Of a stretch of DNA of 48,761 nucleotides, positions 35,486 to 44,527 are shown one piece after another (the first letter of the stretch is position 1; each line of letters starts with the position of its first letter). The notes under the pieces are model-generated. The model made no database searches and was not told where the DNA came from. It saw nothing but the letters and a program-made list of their open reading frames with translations. The stretch covers positions 1 through 48,761 of the forward strand of contig SVKF01000013.1 of NCBI GenBank assembly GCA_015068605.1. Direction: 5' to 3'. The position numbers were made by a program, and so were the translations under genes. This DNA comes from Oscillospiraceae bacterium. GTDB lineage: Bacteria > Bacillota > Clostridia > Monoglobales > Monoglobaceae.

Positions 35486-36547
35486 ATGAGCAGATTTTTC
35501 AGCAGTAAATATAAAAATTTGACACCCTATACTCCGGGTGAACAACCAAAGGACACGCAGTATATTAAGCTTAACACCAACGAATCTCCCTATCCGCCAT
35601 CTGAAAAGGCGATAAAATACGCCTCAGAGGCATCGGAAAAGCTTAATCTCTATCCCGACCCGACTTGTTCCGCTTTGCATGAAGCATTTGCAAAAACCGT
35701 TGGGGTTGAGACTGATATGGTTCTTGCCACAAACGGCTCCGACGAAATTTTAAACTTTGCCTTTATGGCGTTTTGTAATGAAAATTGCGGTGCTGTTTTT
35801 CCCGACATCACCTATGGTTTCTACTCTGTGTTCGCACAGCTTAACAATATCCCTTACGAGGAAATTCCGCTTAAAGACGACTTTACCATAGATGTAAATG
35901 ATTATATCGGCAAGAATAAAACAATTTTTATCGCAAACCCCAATGCTCCAACAGGCATTCCCCTCTCTCTTTCTCAGATTGAGGAAATCTTAAAAGGTAA
36001 TCCTGACAACATTGTGGTTATTGACGAGGCTTATATTGATTTCGGAAATGATAGTGCTGTTTCACTCATTCCGAAATATGATAATCTTTTAGTTACTCAA
36101 ACCTTTTCAAAATCCCGCTCAATGGCAGGGGCAAGACTTGGATTTGGTATTGCTTCAAAGGAAATCATCAATGACCTTAACACAGTTAAATACTCCACAA
36201 ATCCATATAACATAAACAAGATGACAATAGCGGCAGGAATTGGAATTTTAGAGGATAATGACTATACCTTAAACAACTGCGAAGAAATTATTAAAACCCG
36301 TGAATATACTGCGGATGCTCTTTCTTCACTCGGTTTCACTCTGACGCCGTCGACCGCTAACTTTTTGTTCGCAAAACACAATAAAATAAGCGGTAAAGAA
36401 ATTTATTCCGAGCTTAAAGAAAACGGAATTTTAGTCAGACACTTTGACAAAGAAAAAATAAAAGAGTATAATCGTATTACGATAGGAACAAAAGAACAAA
36501 TGGAAACTCTTGTTTCCACCTTAAAATCTATTTTGGAGGACAGATAA
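35486..36547 (+). CDS. hisC: Histidinol-phosphate aminotransferase
   Basis: 353 residues, fold type I PLP enzyme converting imidazole-acetol phosphate to histidinol phosphate. The substrate loop KLNTNESPYPPS lies near 29-40, TNGSDEILNF near 82-91, IANPNAPTG near 148-156 and VIDEAYIDF near 176-184. The PLP lysine is in TFSKSRSMAGAR near 206-217. It sits between hisD and hisB with gaps of 2 and 0 bp, which favours HisC over the related aromatic aminotransferases. Confidence 0.96.
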   Translation: MSRFFSSKYKNLTPYTPGEQPKDTQYIKLNTNESPYPPSEKAIKYASEASEKLNLYPDPTCSALHEAFAKTVGVETDMVLATNGSDEILNFAFMAFCNENCGAVFPDITYGFYSVFAQLNNIPYEEIPLKDDFTIDVNDYIGKNKTIFIANPNAPTGIPLSLSQIEEILKGNPDNIVVIDEAYIDFGNDSAVSLIPKYDNLLVTQTFSKSRSMAGARLGFGIASKEIINDLNTVKYSTNPYNINKMTIAAGIGILEDNDYTLNNCEEIIKTREYTADALSSLGFTLTPSTANFLFAKHNKISGKEIYSELKENGILVRHFDKEKIKEYNRITIGTKEQMETLVSTLKSILEDR

Positions 36548-37135
36548 ATGAGAACTTCAGATATAATAAGAAAAACAACGGAAACTGATATAAACTTAAC
36601 GCTCAATCTTGACGGAAGCGGAAAAAGCGAAATTAACAGCGGTTGCGGTTTTTTAGACCATATGCTCACACTCTTTGCAAAACACGGAAGATTTGACCTT
36701 GAGGTTAGTTGCAAGGGTGACACAGATGTGGATTTTCACCATACCGTTGAGGATATTGGCATTGCTTTAGGTCAGGCATTTTATAGTGCTTTAGGCGATA
36801 AAAGAGGCATTATCCGTTACGGAAGCACGATTTTACCTATGGATGAGGCGCTTATTCTCTCTTCCGTTGACATTTCAGGAAGAAGCTATCTCGCCTATTC
36901 CCTTGAAATTCCATGCCCGAAAGTCGGGGATTTCGATACAGAGCTTTGCGAGGAGTTTTGGCTCGCTTTCACAAGAACAGCAAATCTTACTTTGCACATA
37001 AAACAGCTTGACGGGAAAAATTCTCACCACATTATAGAAGGGGCATTCAAATCCGTTGCAAGAACTCTTAAAACAGCCGTTTCTGTTGATAAGAATTTTG
37101 CCGATGAGATTCCCTCAACAAAAGGAGTGCTTTAA
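36548..37135 (+). CDS. hisB: Imidazoleglycerol-phosphate dehydratase
   Basis: 195 residues, the monofunctional type without the N-terminal phosphatase domain found in enterics. Two metal-binding HHxxE-type motifs are present: DFHHTVEDIGI (near 63-73) and SHHIIEGAFKS (near 159-169). It removes water from imidazole glycerol phosphate using Mn2+. It begins right after the hisC stop and is followed with zero gap by hisH. Histidinol-phosphate phosphatase must be encoded elsewhere, because this HisB lacks that domain. Confidence 0.97.
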   Translation: MRTSDIIRKTTETDINLTLNLDGSGKSEINSGCGFLDHMLTLFAKHGRFDLEVSCKGDTDVDFHHTVEDIGIALGQAFYSALGDKRGIIRYGSTILPMDEALILSSVDISGRSYLAYSLEIPCPKVGDFDTELCEEFWLAFTRTANLTLHIKQLDGKNSHHIIEGAFKSVARTLKTAVSVDKNFADEIPSTKGVL

Positions 37136-37747
37136 ATGATTGCTATTGTTGATTACGGTGTCGGAAACCTCTTCTCTCTTAAGAGCTCTTTTGATGCAAT
37201 CGGAGCCGAAACTATCATCACGGGAGATGCAGATGTTATCCGAAAAGCCGATAAAATTATTCTTCCCGGTGTCGGGGCTTTTGAAGATGCAATAAAAAAG
37301 CTTCGCTTAACCGGTCTTGACAAAATAATTATCAAAGAAGCAGAAAACGGCAAGCCGCTTATGGGAATTTGCCTTGGTATGCAGCTTCTTTTTGATAAAA
37401 GCTTTGAATACGGCGAGTACGACGGTCTTGGTCTCATTCACGGTGAAATCCGTTCCATAAGCGAGGTTGTTCCAAAAGATTACAAAATCCCTCATATTGG
37501 TTGGAACGCTCTTAATTTTACTGATAAGGAATGTAAGATTTTCAGATTTATCAAAAACGGTGACTTTGTTTATTTTGTTCACTCTTATTGCGGTGTGGAC
37601 TGCCGTGAAAATACTGTTGCCACCGCAGAATACGGAGCATCTCTTACCGCCGCAGTTGCAAGAGGAAACATTTACGGATGTCAGTTTCACCCCGAAAAGA
37701 GCGGTGCTGTGGGGCTTAATATTCTTCGAGGATTTTGCGAAGATTAA
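37136..37747 (+). CDS. hisH: Imidazole glycerol phosphate synthase, glutaminase subunit
   Basis: 203 residues, class I glutamine amidotransferase feeding ammonia to HisF. Unlike CarA in this window its triad is complete: Cys79 in MGICLGMQ, then His185 and Glu187 in QFHPEKSG. The N-terminus is IVDYGVGNLFSL. It directly abuts hisB and is followed by hisA, with hisF one gene further. The intact triad makes the CarA loss gene-specific rather than a sequencing artefact affecting amidotransferases in general. Confidence 0.97.
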   Translation: MIAIVDYGVGNLFSLKSSFDAIGAETIITGDADVIRKADKIILPGVGAFEDAIKKLRLTGLDKIIIKEAENGKPLMGICLGMQLLFDKSFEYGEYDGLGLIHGEIRSISEVVPKDYKIPHIGWNALNFTDKECKIFRFIKNGDFVYFVHSYCGVDCRENTVATAEYGASLTAAVARGNIYGCQFHPEKSGAVGLNILRGFCED

Positions 37748-37771
37748 AACTTGAAAAGGAGCTATAACGAA

Positions 37772-38485
37772 ATGAATATATTTCCTGCGATTGATTTATA
37801 TAATCATAAAGCAGTTCGCCTTTTAAAAGGTGACTATGAACAAATGACGATTTACAGCGATAATCCCGCAGAAATCGCACTTGACTTTAAAAATCAGGGT
37901 GCAACACATATCCATATTGTTGACCTTGAGGGTGCAAAAAGCGGTGAAACGCCAAATCTTGACACCGTTAAAAATATCATTGATGTATCAGGACTTTTCA
38001 CCGAAATCGGTGGCGGAATTCGCACCATGGAGGTTATCGACAAATACATAGAAATCGGGGCAAGCCGTGTTATTTTAGGCACAGCGGCAGTTTCCGATGA
38101 AGCATTTTTAATTGAGGCTGTCAAAAAATACGGCGACAAAATTGCGGTTGGAGTTGACATAAAAGACGGCTATGTTGCCATAAAAGGCTGGACAGAAAAA
38201 TCCCAATACGATTGTTTTGGTTTCTGCGAAAAGATGCAGAAAATCGGTGTTAAAACCATTATCTGCACCGACATTTCCAAAGATGGTGCAATGCAAGGCA
38301 CAAATCACGAATTATATAAGGAGCTTTCCGAAAAGTTTGATATGCAGCTTATTGCATCGGGCGGTGTTTCTTCTCTTGAAGATGTAAAAAGGCTTAACAA
38401 TTTAGGCATTTACGGTGCAATTATCGGAAAGGCTTATTACACCGGTGCAATTTCAATCAAAGAAGCAGTTGAGGTGATAAAATGA
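37772..38485 (+). CDS. hisA: Phosphoribosyl-formimino-AICAR-phosphate isomerase
   Basis: 237 residues from the ATG at 37772 (AAAGGAG 10 bases upstream; an upstream in-frame ATG at 37751 lacks a ribosome site). Half-barrel-duplicated TIM barrel with the two catalytic aspartates in FPAIDLYN (residue 7) and VGVDIKDG (near 128), and phosphate loops IGGGIRTME and ASGGVSS. It carries out the Amadori isomerisation before HisF. It overlaps hisF by 4 bp (ATGA). Confidence 0.97.
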   Translation: MNIFPAIDLYNHKAVRLLKGDYEQMTIYSDNPAEIALDFKNQGATHIHIVDLEGAKSGETPNLDTVKNIIDVSGLFTEIGGGIRTMEVIDKYIEIGASRVILGTAAVSDEAFLIEAVKKYGDKIAVGVDIKDGYVAIKGWTEKSQYDCFGFCEKMQKIGVKTIICTDISKDGAMQGTNHELYKELSEKFDMQLIASGGVSSLEDVKRLNNLGIYGAIIGKAYYTGAISIKEAVEVIK

Positions 38486-39240
38486 TTACTAAACGAATTA
38501 TACCATGTCTTGATGTTAAAAACGGCAGAGTTGTTAAGGGTGTAAATTTTCTTGGTCTGTCAGACGTTTCCTCTCCTGCTGAGCTTGCTAAATTTTATAG
38601 TGACAACGGTGCTGACGAGCTTGTTTTTTACGACATAGCAGCATCCTCTGAGGGACGAGCACTTTTCACCGACATTTTGTGTGAGGTTGCAAAAACAATT
38701 TTCATTCCGCTTACTGTAGGCGGCGGCATAAACGAGGTTTCCGACTTTGACCGTGTTTTAAAATGCGGTGCTGATAAAGTCAGTGTAAACTCAGGTGCAA
38801 TCAGAAATCCAAACCTTATATATGAAGCCGCAAAGCTTTACGGTGACCAATGTGTTGTTATTTCCGCTGATGTTAAAAGAGTTGACGGTGTTTTCAGGGT
38901 TTTCGCTAAAGGCGGTCGTGAAAACACAGGACTTGAAGCCATTGAATGGATAAAAAAATGTGTTGGACTTGGTGCGGGCGAGGTTGTTTTAAACTCAATC
39001 GACACAGACGGGGTTAAAAACGGTTTTGATTTAGAGATGCTTGATGCAGTCTGCAATGCGGTTAATGTTCCTGTTATCGCATCAGGTGGGGCAGGATGTA
39101 TTGATGACTTCACCAATCTTTTCAAAACACTTCCAAAGGTTGATGCAGGACTTGCAGCCTCTATCTTCCATTTTGGTGAAGTTAATATTGCCGATTTGAA
39201 GCAAACTCTTAAAAACGAAAATATTTCTGTCAGAATTTAA
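38482..39240 (+). CDS. hisF: Imidazole glycerol phosphate synthase, cyclase subunit
   Basis: 252 residues, TIM barrel. Catalytic aspartates lie in IPCLDVKNGRVVKG (residue 11) and ISADVKRV (near 130). Phosphate-binding glycine loops are VGGGINE and ASGGAG. With HisH it forms imidazole glycerol phosphate and AICAR, with ammonia passing down the barrel. ATGA overlap with hisA and GAGGTGATAAA as ribosome site. hisIE begins 13 bp after the stop. Confidence 0.98.
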   Translation: MITKRIIPCLDVKNGRVVKGVNFLGLSDVSSPAELAKFYSDNGADELVFYDIAASSEGRALFTDILCEVAKTIFIPLTVGGGINEVSDFDRVLKCGADKVSVNSGAIRNPNLIYEAAKLYGDQCVVISADVKRVDGVFRVFAKGGRENTGLEAIEWIKKCVGLGAGEVVLNSIDTDGVKNGFDLEMLDAVCNAVNVPVIASGGAGCIDDFTNLFKTLPKVDAGLAASIFHFGEVNIADLKQTLKNENISVRI

Positions 39241-39253
39241 AGGAGAATTATTT

Positions 39254-39904
39254 ATGATTAACATTGATGAATTAAAATTTGACGAAAAAGGGCTTATCCC
39301 CGCCATTGTTATTGACAGTATAACAAAAAAAGTTCTTACATTGGCGTATATGAACAGAGAAAGCCTTGAAATTTCTATGGAAAAGGGCTTAACCTGTTTT
39401 TACAGCCGTTCCCGTCAGGAGCTTTGGCTTAAAGGTGAGACCAGCGGAAACTATCAGCATATTGTTTCAATCACCGCCGACTGCGACAACGACGCATTGG
39501 TCGTTACCGTGGAAAAAGACGGTCCTGCCTGCCATACCGGTACGGACTCCTGCTTTACAAAGCCCGTCTGGGAAAGCGATGAACTTAATGATTTCTCTCT
39601 TGAAGGTCTTATGGAACTCATAAAAGGCAGAAAAACCGATAAAAAAGAAGGGTCATACACGACCTATCTTTTTGAAAAAGGGCTTGATAAAATCCTTAAA
39701 AAAGTTGGTGAAGAATGCACAGAGGTTATCATCGCATCAAAGGATAATGATAAAAAGGAAACTATTTATGAGGTTGCCGACCTTTGCTATCATGTTATGG
39801 TTATGATGATTGAAATGGGGATTTCCCTTGAGGATATTCATCGTGAACTGGCTTCCCGTCATGTTATTGACCATAAAGTCAAGCAGGAAAAAATGACAAA
39901 ATAA
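39254..39904 (+). CDS. hisIE: Bifunctional phosphoribosyl-AMP cyclohydrolase / phosphoribosyl-ATP pyrophosphatase
   Basis: 216 residues fusing two enzymes. The PRA-CH domain (about 1-105) has VLTLAYMNRESL, FYSRSRQELWLKGE, and metal ligands in DCDNDAL and CHTG. After a short linker, the PRA-PH (MazG-like) helical domain (about 125-216) has KKVGEECTEVIIAS and YEVADLCYHVMVMM with the acidic Mg ligands. The two steps hydrolyse PR-ATP to PR-AMP and open its ring. AGGAG precedes the ATG. Last gene of the operon, followed by a terminator. Confidence 0.97.
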   Translation: MINIDELKFDEKGLIPAIVIDSITKKVLTLAYMNRESLEISMEKGLTCFYSRSRQELWLKGETSGNYQHIVSITADCDNDALVVTVEKDGPACHTGTDSCFTKPVWESDELNDFSLEGLMELIKGRKTDKKEGSYTTYLFEKGLDKILKKVGEECTEVIIASKDNDKKETIYEVADLCYHVMVMMIEMGISLEDIHRELASRHVIDHKVKQEKMTK

Positions 39905-39917
39905 AGTCTTTTCAAAA

Positions 39918-39957
39918 AAACGGGCTGTATCAAAATTTTGTTGCAGCTCCGTTTTTT
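39918..39957 (+). terminator. Terminator of the his operon
   Basis: Stem formed by ACGGGCTGTATCAAAA (39920-39935) and its near complement up to 39952, one bulge, then T6. The arm belongs to the same GGCTGTAGCAAAA-like set as the carB hairpin. A second stem, GGAGCTG...CAGCTCC at about 39985-40011, lies downstream. Confidence 0.8.
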
Positions 39958-40073
39958 AATTTACGTTTTTATTACTCATTCCAAAGGAGCTGCCGCTTTT
40001 GCGACAGCTCCGGAGAAAAGGTTTTATTTGGGGTGGGATTTGTTGTCTGTAACCCGAACAGACATTTGTGGGA

Positions 40074-40322
40074 TTATAATATGTAAAGCTCATCACTTAA
40101 AACATAATTAAGAGATGATGGCAAGACTCTATTTTCTACAAGCCAATGACACCAACACATGGCCTCTTCTTCTGTAAAAAATATCTTCGGAGAATCCATT
40201 CTCTCGAACTTGCCGGCACAGGTACTTTCTCCTGTTATGCCAACCTTTTCTCCCGGATTAACACGATATTCTATTGAAATCCGTTCACCATCCTCAGTCA
40301 TTTCTGTAAACACATTTTTCAT
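40074..40322 (-). CDS. Small protein of unknown function (DUF6514-like?)
   Basis: 82 residues from the ATG at 40322 (AAGGAG 8 bases upstream). The N-terminal part looks beta-rich (ERISIEYRVNPGEKVGITG), the C-terminal part helical (FFTEEEAMCWCHWLVENRV followed by LPSSLNYVLSDEL). This layout recalls the small DUF6514 proteins of Clostridia, but the similarity is by pattern only. There is no signal peptide or membrane segment. A stem (GTCTGT/ACAGAC) near 40044-40063 follows the stop. It lies alone between the his terminator and the DUF2961 gene. Confidence 0.6.
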   Translation of the reverse strand: MKNVFTEMTEDGERISIEYRVNPGEKVGITGESTCAGKFERMDSPKIFFTEEEAMCWCHWLVENRVLPSSLNYVLSDELYIL

Positions 40323-40551
40323 AGTATTTCTCCTTATCTCTGATGATTTCACGGTCTAAAATATAGTAAATCGTGTTGTGACATTATTATCTCATACTTT
40401 AATTCAATTCTCAACAGTATTTTGTCGAATTTCCTTTTTCCTGTCAACCATGGGACAAATTGCATTTTTGTCTCCGATTTTTCACTGTTATGTAAACCAA
40501 TATTTTACAAAAAACAAGTTAAATTAATTATTCTTATTAAACAAATAGCTT
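40323..40551. other. AT-rich intergenic stretch, nothing recognised
   Basis: No coding frame, strong stem or confident promoter was seen between the 82-residue gene and the DUF2961 gene. Confidence 0.5.
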
Positions 40552-41535
40552 TTAATCCCATTCATAATAGGTAATCTGTCCACCCATTAACGCAGATGAA
40601 TATCCCATTTTATCCCCTGCCATATTTTCTGTTGTCTTAAGATTCATATATCCCGTATTCTGGTCACTGTTTCTGACAGTTATTTTATATCCGCCGCTTG
40701 TAAAGGTCAGTAAATCATCAATGTGATTACGATAAGCTGAAACACGGTAAGGATTTACCGACTCCTCCTCCATTTCATAAAGGGTTGCTCCAAACATGGG
40801 AAATTGCTTAAGTCCCAAATTAAAACCGAAACAAAATCCGAAATAATCCTCAAAGCCGGAAGATAAAAGCATGGGCTCTCCCCCTCTTATATAAGCTCTT
40901 AGGCATCCTTCAACAAAATTGAATTTATCGGATTTCCCAAACAAAGACATACTCATTATCATTCCGTTTTTATCCGACTCAAGAAGAGTTATTTCCTCAC
41001 CCACACGAGCAGTTTCCAAAACCTTATGTGAATGAAGATACGCACCATAGGGAACAGAAATCCCCCCATAGGAAATATTTATTTTATCCGTGTCTCTTAC
41101 TGTTATCCAGTTAAGGGCAATACTTCCCGAATCTCTTTCATCACGAATCAGGTCAATTTTCACCCTTTCATAATACGGGATTTTAAAATTCAACGTAATT
41201 CCGCTGAACCTTCCGCCTTTTGAGAAAAGTGGGGTATAAAATCCGTTTCGGGAATATTCATCTATTGATGCAATATCTGTATTCATCCCAAGAAATTCAT
41301 ATATCTTCCCCCGAAAATATACCTTTCCGTCAGTTTCCACCTCAACAGTTGTTCGCTCAAAGCCTTGCCACCACACAGCCTCATCGGAAATCGTTGTGTT
41401 TACCGCCCCGATAAACTGCATATTAAAAATCATTCCCGAGCCTTCACGGCGATAAATTTCCGCACGGTCTCCCTCTTTGAAAATCTGTGCCGCTTTAAAA
41501 ACATTAGTAAAAACATTTCCTGTTATATTTTCCAT
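40552..41535 (-). CDS. DUF2961 (GH172-like) protein
   Basis: 327 residues from the ATG at 41535 (GAGGAG 7 bases upstream; the earlier in-frame ATG lies 24 bp further up and has no ribosome site). The central SSGFEDYFGF corresponds to the GTGTEDYFGG-type signature of DUF2961, whose Glu is catalytic in characterised GH172 enzymes. NPYRVSAYRNHIDDLLTF matches the following strand. GH172 members act on fructose-dianhydride or arabinofuranose linkages. There is no signal peptide, so it is probably cytosolic. It has its own promoter but lies downstream of the secreted carbohydrate-type genes on the same strand. The substrate is unknown. Confidence 0.78.
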   Translation of the reverse strand: MENITGNVFTNVFKAAQIFKEGDRAEIYRREGSGMIFNMQFIGAVNTTISDEAVWWQGFERTTVEVETDGKVYFRGKIYEFLGMNTDIASIDEYSRNGFYTPLFSKGGRFSGITLNFKIPYYERVKIDLIRDERDSGSIALNWITVRDTDKINISYGGISVPYGAYLHSHKVLETARVGEEITLLESDKNGMIMSMSLFGKSDKFNFVEGCLRAYIRGGEPMLLSSGFEDYFGFCFGFNLGLKQFPMFGATLYEMEEESVNPYRVSAYRNHIDDLLTFTSGGYKITVRNSDQNTGYMNLKTTENMAGDKMGYSSALMGGQITYYEWD

Positions 41536-41560
41536 AATACCACTCCTCGCTTTGTTCATT

Positions 41561-41589
41561 ATTTTACCCTTTTTTCAGCGATTTGTCAA
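41561..41589 (-). promoter_or_regulatory. Promoter of the DUF2961 gene
   Basis: Minus strand TTGACA (41584-41589), 17-bp spacer, TAAAAT (41561-41566). The hairpin at 41598-41624 lies just upstream. Confidence 0.75.
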
Positions 41590-41597
41590 TATATTAA

Positions 41598-41624
41598 AGG
41601 CTGTAGCAAAATTTGCTACAGCCT
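41598..41624. repeat. Perfect GGCTGTAGCAAA-type hairpin
   Basis: Thirteen-base arms (AGGCTGTAGCAAA and its exact complement) separated by one base. Third member of the hairpin set at 4955-4988 and 39920-39952. It could stop minus-strand read-through from the esterase gene just before the DUF2961 promoter. Confidence 0.6.
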
Positions 41625-41669
41625 CGTTGGGGGATGAACGCAAAATAGCGCAGATTGGATAAACCAAAT

Positions 41670-41708
41670 CCCGAAGGCGTACATAGGTACTCCGAGAGGT
41701 GAGGTTTA
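41670..41708 (-). repeat. Dispersed non-coding repeat B, copy 2
   Basis: Reverse-complement match (34 of 39) to 12338-12376. Confidence 0.6.
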
Positions 41709-41786
41709 TTCAAAACACAAAACACTTTTTAATTTAGAAATTTGCTCTCTTGCGAATTTCTTCCCTATTAATACAGTATATTCCAT

Positions 41787-41860
41787 CATTTACACTTTTG
41801 AAAATGATTTTTATACGTTTTTTGTGTTTTGTGTGGTCGGTGCATTTTGCGCCGTCCCGT
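41787..41860 (+). repeat. Dispersed non-coding repeat A, copy 2
   Basis: Same-orientation match to 359-432. Here it lies just past the stop of the minus-strand esterase gene. Confidence 0.6.
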
Positions 41861-41865
41861 TTATA

Positions 41866-44478
41866 TTATTCCCAACCCATAAGTGTTGAAATATGTGCAT
41901 TAAGCTCGTCTGCAACATCTTCATATTCGCTGATACTCGGATGAGCATAAATTGCTGTTGCACTCCAATTTTGTAATCTGTAAAAGCTTACATTATCATC
42001 GCCGTCTGCAACAATTGCCTCAACTGCAGCCTCCACCTCATCGGTGAAGCTTCCTTCCGGCATTCCAACACAAAGAATCTTTGCATCTGCATACTTACTT
42101 CTTATATCTCCAACGAAGTTTTTATAACCCGATATAAACTCGTCTGTTATATCCTCTGATTTAGCCGCAGCATAGCCTGCATCGTTTGTTCCTAAGAAAA
42201 TAACAACCAAATCAGCTGCACGGTTAGACGCAAAATCCCAGTCTGTATGGGTCATTGTGTCACCGTTTACAATAATATCAGACTTAAATGCCATAGCCGG
42301 AATTGTCACGCCGGCATTGTTAGCGCCGTTTCTGATTACACCCTTACCGCTGTGTGCGATTACACTTAAATCAGCATCGAAGTAATCCGCAACGAGAGCA
42401 GGGAATGCCTTTTGTGCGTCAGAGTTTTCGTCGTCACCCCATGTTACGGATGAGCCCGGGAGAACTCCCATATTACCATAGCCTGCTGAATAGGAATCCC
42501 CATAGAATTCAATCATTCTGCTCTTTGGCTCTGTGGGAGCAATATTTTCCGCTGACATACCCATTACCCAAACTCTGCTGTCTCTTGCTTCACTCGAACG
42601 AACAAACTTAATTGTGTGTGTTGTATCCTCAAGACCGCTTGCGATTGTGTTCCAGCCCTGCTTCAAGATAACTCTGTCCTGAGCAACACCGTCAACATAA
42701 GGTGTGAACCAACTTGTGCTTCCTACTGTTTCGGATGTTGTTTTGTTTACATAAATGCTTGTTTCTGTTCCTTCAAATGTATATTCTATACCGGAGTTAA
42801 CCCAGTTAAGCGAATAACCATAATCTGTCAGCTCTGTTCTTCCGAGAACTCTTGCGTCTGTTATATCCTGCAAAGCTCCGTCAATAACATTACTTGTTCT
42901 GATTGGAGCAAAGGTTGTTCCATCCCAGAGGAAGGTTCTCATTTTAACTGCACCTGCAGGAGGAGTAGAGCCAAAGCCTCTTAGCGGAGAAATACAATAA
43001 ACACCGTCAGCATCAGCCTTTAATGGCATTGTTTCTGCATCAATTAAAACTCCGCTTGCATTATACCAAGCATACATAGCCAATAAGCCCTTATTCTTTT
43101 CCGTTACGCCAAATTCGGACATACTTATTTTACCTGTGTTTTCGTCAAAGGATGTAACGCTTCCATTACTTGTGTTTATAACCGAAGAGCCTTTCCACGC
43201 CTTTGCCCCTGCAACAACCTTTGTTGGCTGAACTGTTCCGTACATATTTAAAAGCATCAAATATGTCGGCTCTGTTGTATAATAGATTTTACCCCAATGT
43301 CCGTAGCTGTCGTAAACCTCTAATGTTTTAAACGCAGTGTTCTTTTCAAAGGTTATGGTTACCTGTCCCGTTCCGTCTTCCTTAAATATATGCTGATTTG
43401 GCCATAAGTAAGCACTATCATAACCGCCGTTTACTCCTGTTTCAGAAGTTCCAACCCACCATTTAGCAAGAGCACTCATATCCGTCCATCTCTGCCATGT
43501 CAGAGCAGGGCTTGCACTTGACTGCAAACCAAATGCATTCTCTGTTGTTGCAGGAACTGTTACGCTGATAAATGTGTTTTGTCCTTCAGGGAAATTCCAG
43601 GAGGTTTGTGTATGGTCAAGAACGGTTATTTCATCCATACCTGCCTTGTCGCAGTAACCCATTTCAATATTTGAAAGATAGATTATCTGAGAATAATCCT
43701 GTGTTGCCCAATGAGAGAAACGAAGAGTGTCGTGAATCCATGAATCAACATAGTTCCCATTCTTTCCTGTCTGACCAGCTCTTGTACCATCAATATAAAT
43801 CTGCACTTCATCACTTTCAGCAACACCTGTCAAAGCCGAAATAATAAACTTAACATTATGTTTTTCATAAGGTGTGTATGGCCGTGCATGCTTTGCACTT
43901 GTCCACCAAGAGCCTGTTATCGCCGGCTTATATCCGTCAGCCAAATCTGTTGTGCTATACTTTCCTTTTTCTGTATGTATTGTCGAAACCATATAGGCCT
44001 TTGGAGCTTCTTCTGTTCCAATATTATTTGTTACAAACAAGCTATGCGGTCTGGTATCAAGTGCCAAGTTGTTGATAACATTATAAGGCTCAGGAGTTAT
44101 AACCATATCCATATATGAGTCAAACTCAATGTCAAAGCTTACATACTTATACTTATGGTCTGAAACCGGTGTTAAATCAAGGTCAACCTCTGTCTGCTTT
44201 CTTTCGATGATGATATTATCATCCGTTGATTCAGCAGTCTCAACCCCCATAGGATACTCAATCGTAACAACGCCATCCTCCAAACTAATATCCGCATCAT
44301 CACCGCCGTCAGCCGTGCTGTTTGAGAACAGCTCGAATGCGTCATCGCCCGTTACAACGGGAACAAAAACAAACGCATCCTGCGTGGTCGTTGCCGCCAT
44401 TGAAGGCACAACAGTCAGACAGCTTACAAAAACAGATAAAGCCAAAATACCAACTAAAATTTTTGAGATTTTCTTCAT
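41866..44478 (-). CDS. Secreted protein: novel N-terminal module plus CE2-like SGNH esterase
   Basis: 870 residues from the ATG at 44478 (MKKISKIL; AAGGAG 8 bases upstream; the ATG at 44484 is too close). A signal peptide ends near AAT (about 28). Residues about 30-530 form a beta-rich module also found in the 932-residue neighbour. The next 120 residues (from RVLGRTELTDYG) look like the jelly-roll of CE2 acetyl esterases. The SGNH domain runs from about 653: FYGDSYSAGYG with the nucleophile Ser (near 662), FLGTNDAGY (near 765) and the His in YAHPSISEYED (near 846). The Asp usually three residues before that His is missing, as in Ser-His dyad CE2 enzymes. It is probably extracellular deacetylation of a polysaccharide (inference). 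Confidence 0.83.
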   Translation of the reverse strand: MKKISKILVGILALSVFVSCLTVVPSMAATTTQDAFVFVPVVTGDDAFELFSNSTADGGDDADISLEDGVVTIEYPMGVETAESTDDNIIIERKQTEVDLDLTPVSDHKYKYVSFDIEFDSYMDMVITPEPYNVINNLALDTRPHSLFVTNNIGTEEAPKAYMVSTIHTEKGKYSTTDLADGYKPAITGSWWTSAKHARPYTPYEKHNVKFIISALTGVAESDEVQIYIDGTRAGQTGKNGNYVDSWIHDTLRFSHWATQDYSQIIYLSNIEMGYCDKAGMDEITVLDHTQTSWNFPEGQNTFISVTVPATTENAFGLQSSASPALTWQRWTDMSALAKWWVGTSETGVNGGYDSAYLWPNQHIFKEDGTGQVTITFEKNTAFKTLEVYDSYGHWGKIYYTTEPTYLMLLNMYGTVQPTKVVAGAKAWKGSSVINTSNGSVTSFDENTGKISMSEFGVTEKNKGLLAMYAWYNASGVLIDAETMPLKADADGVYCISPLRGFGSTPPAGAVKMRTFLWDGTTFAPIRTSNVIDGALQDITDARVLGRTELTDYGYSLNWVNSGIEYTFEGTETSIYVNKTTSETVGSTSWFTPYVDGVAQDRVILKQGWNTIASGLEDTTHTIKFVRSSEARDSRVWVMGMSAENIAPTEPKSRMIEFYGDSYSAGYGNMGVLPGSSVTWGDDENSDAQKAFPALVADYFDADLSVIAHSGKGVIRNGANNAGVTIPAMAFKSDIIVNGDTMTHTDWDFASNRAADLVVIFLGTNDAGYAAAKSEDITDEFISGYKNFVGDIRSKYADAKILCVGMPEGSFTDEVEAAVEAIVADGDDNVSFYRLQNWSATAIYAHPSISEYEDVADELNAHISTLMGWE

Positions 44479-44527
44479 TTTCATCTCTCCTTATATAATT
44501 TATTTTATTTTATTTTTCCCACTTTAA

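Larger units (their letters stand above)
41633..41865. other. Non-coding interval carrying repeats A and B
   Basis: About 230 bp without a gene, between the esterase stop and the DUF2961 promoter region. It holds repeat B (41670-41708) and repeat A (41787-41860). CGCAAAAT near 41639 and ATTTTGCG near 41844, and AAAACACAAAACAC near 41710 against GTGTTTTGTGT near 41824, are inverted relative to each other. This suggests a composite, possibly MITE-like element. Confidence 0.4.
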
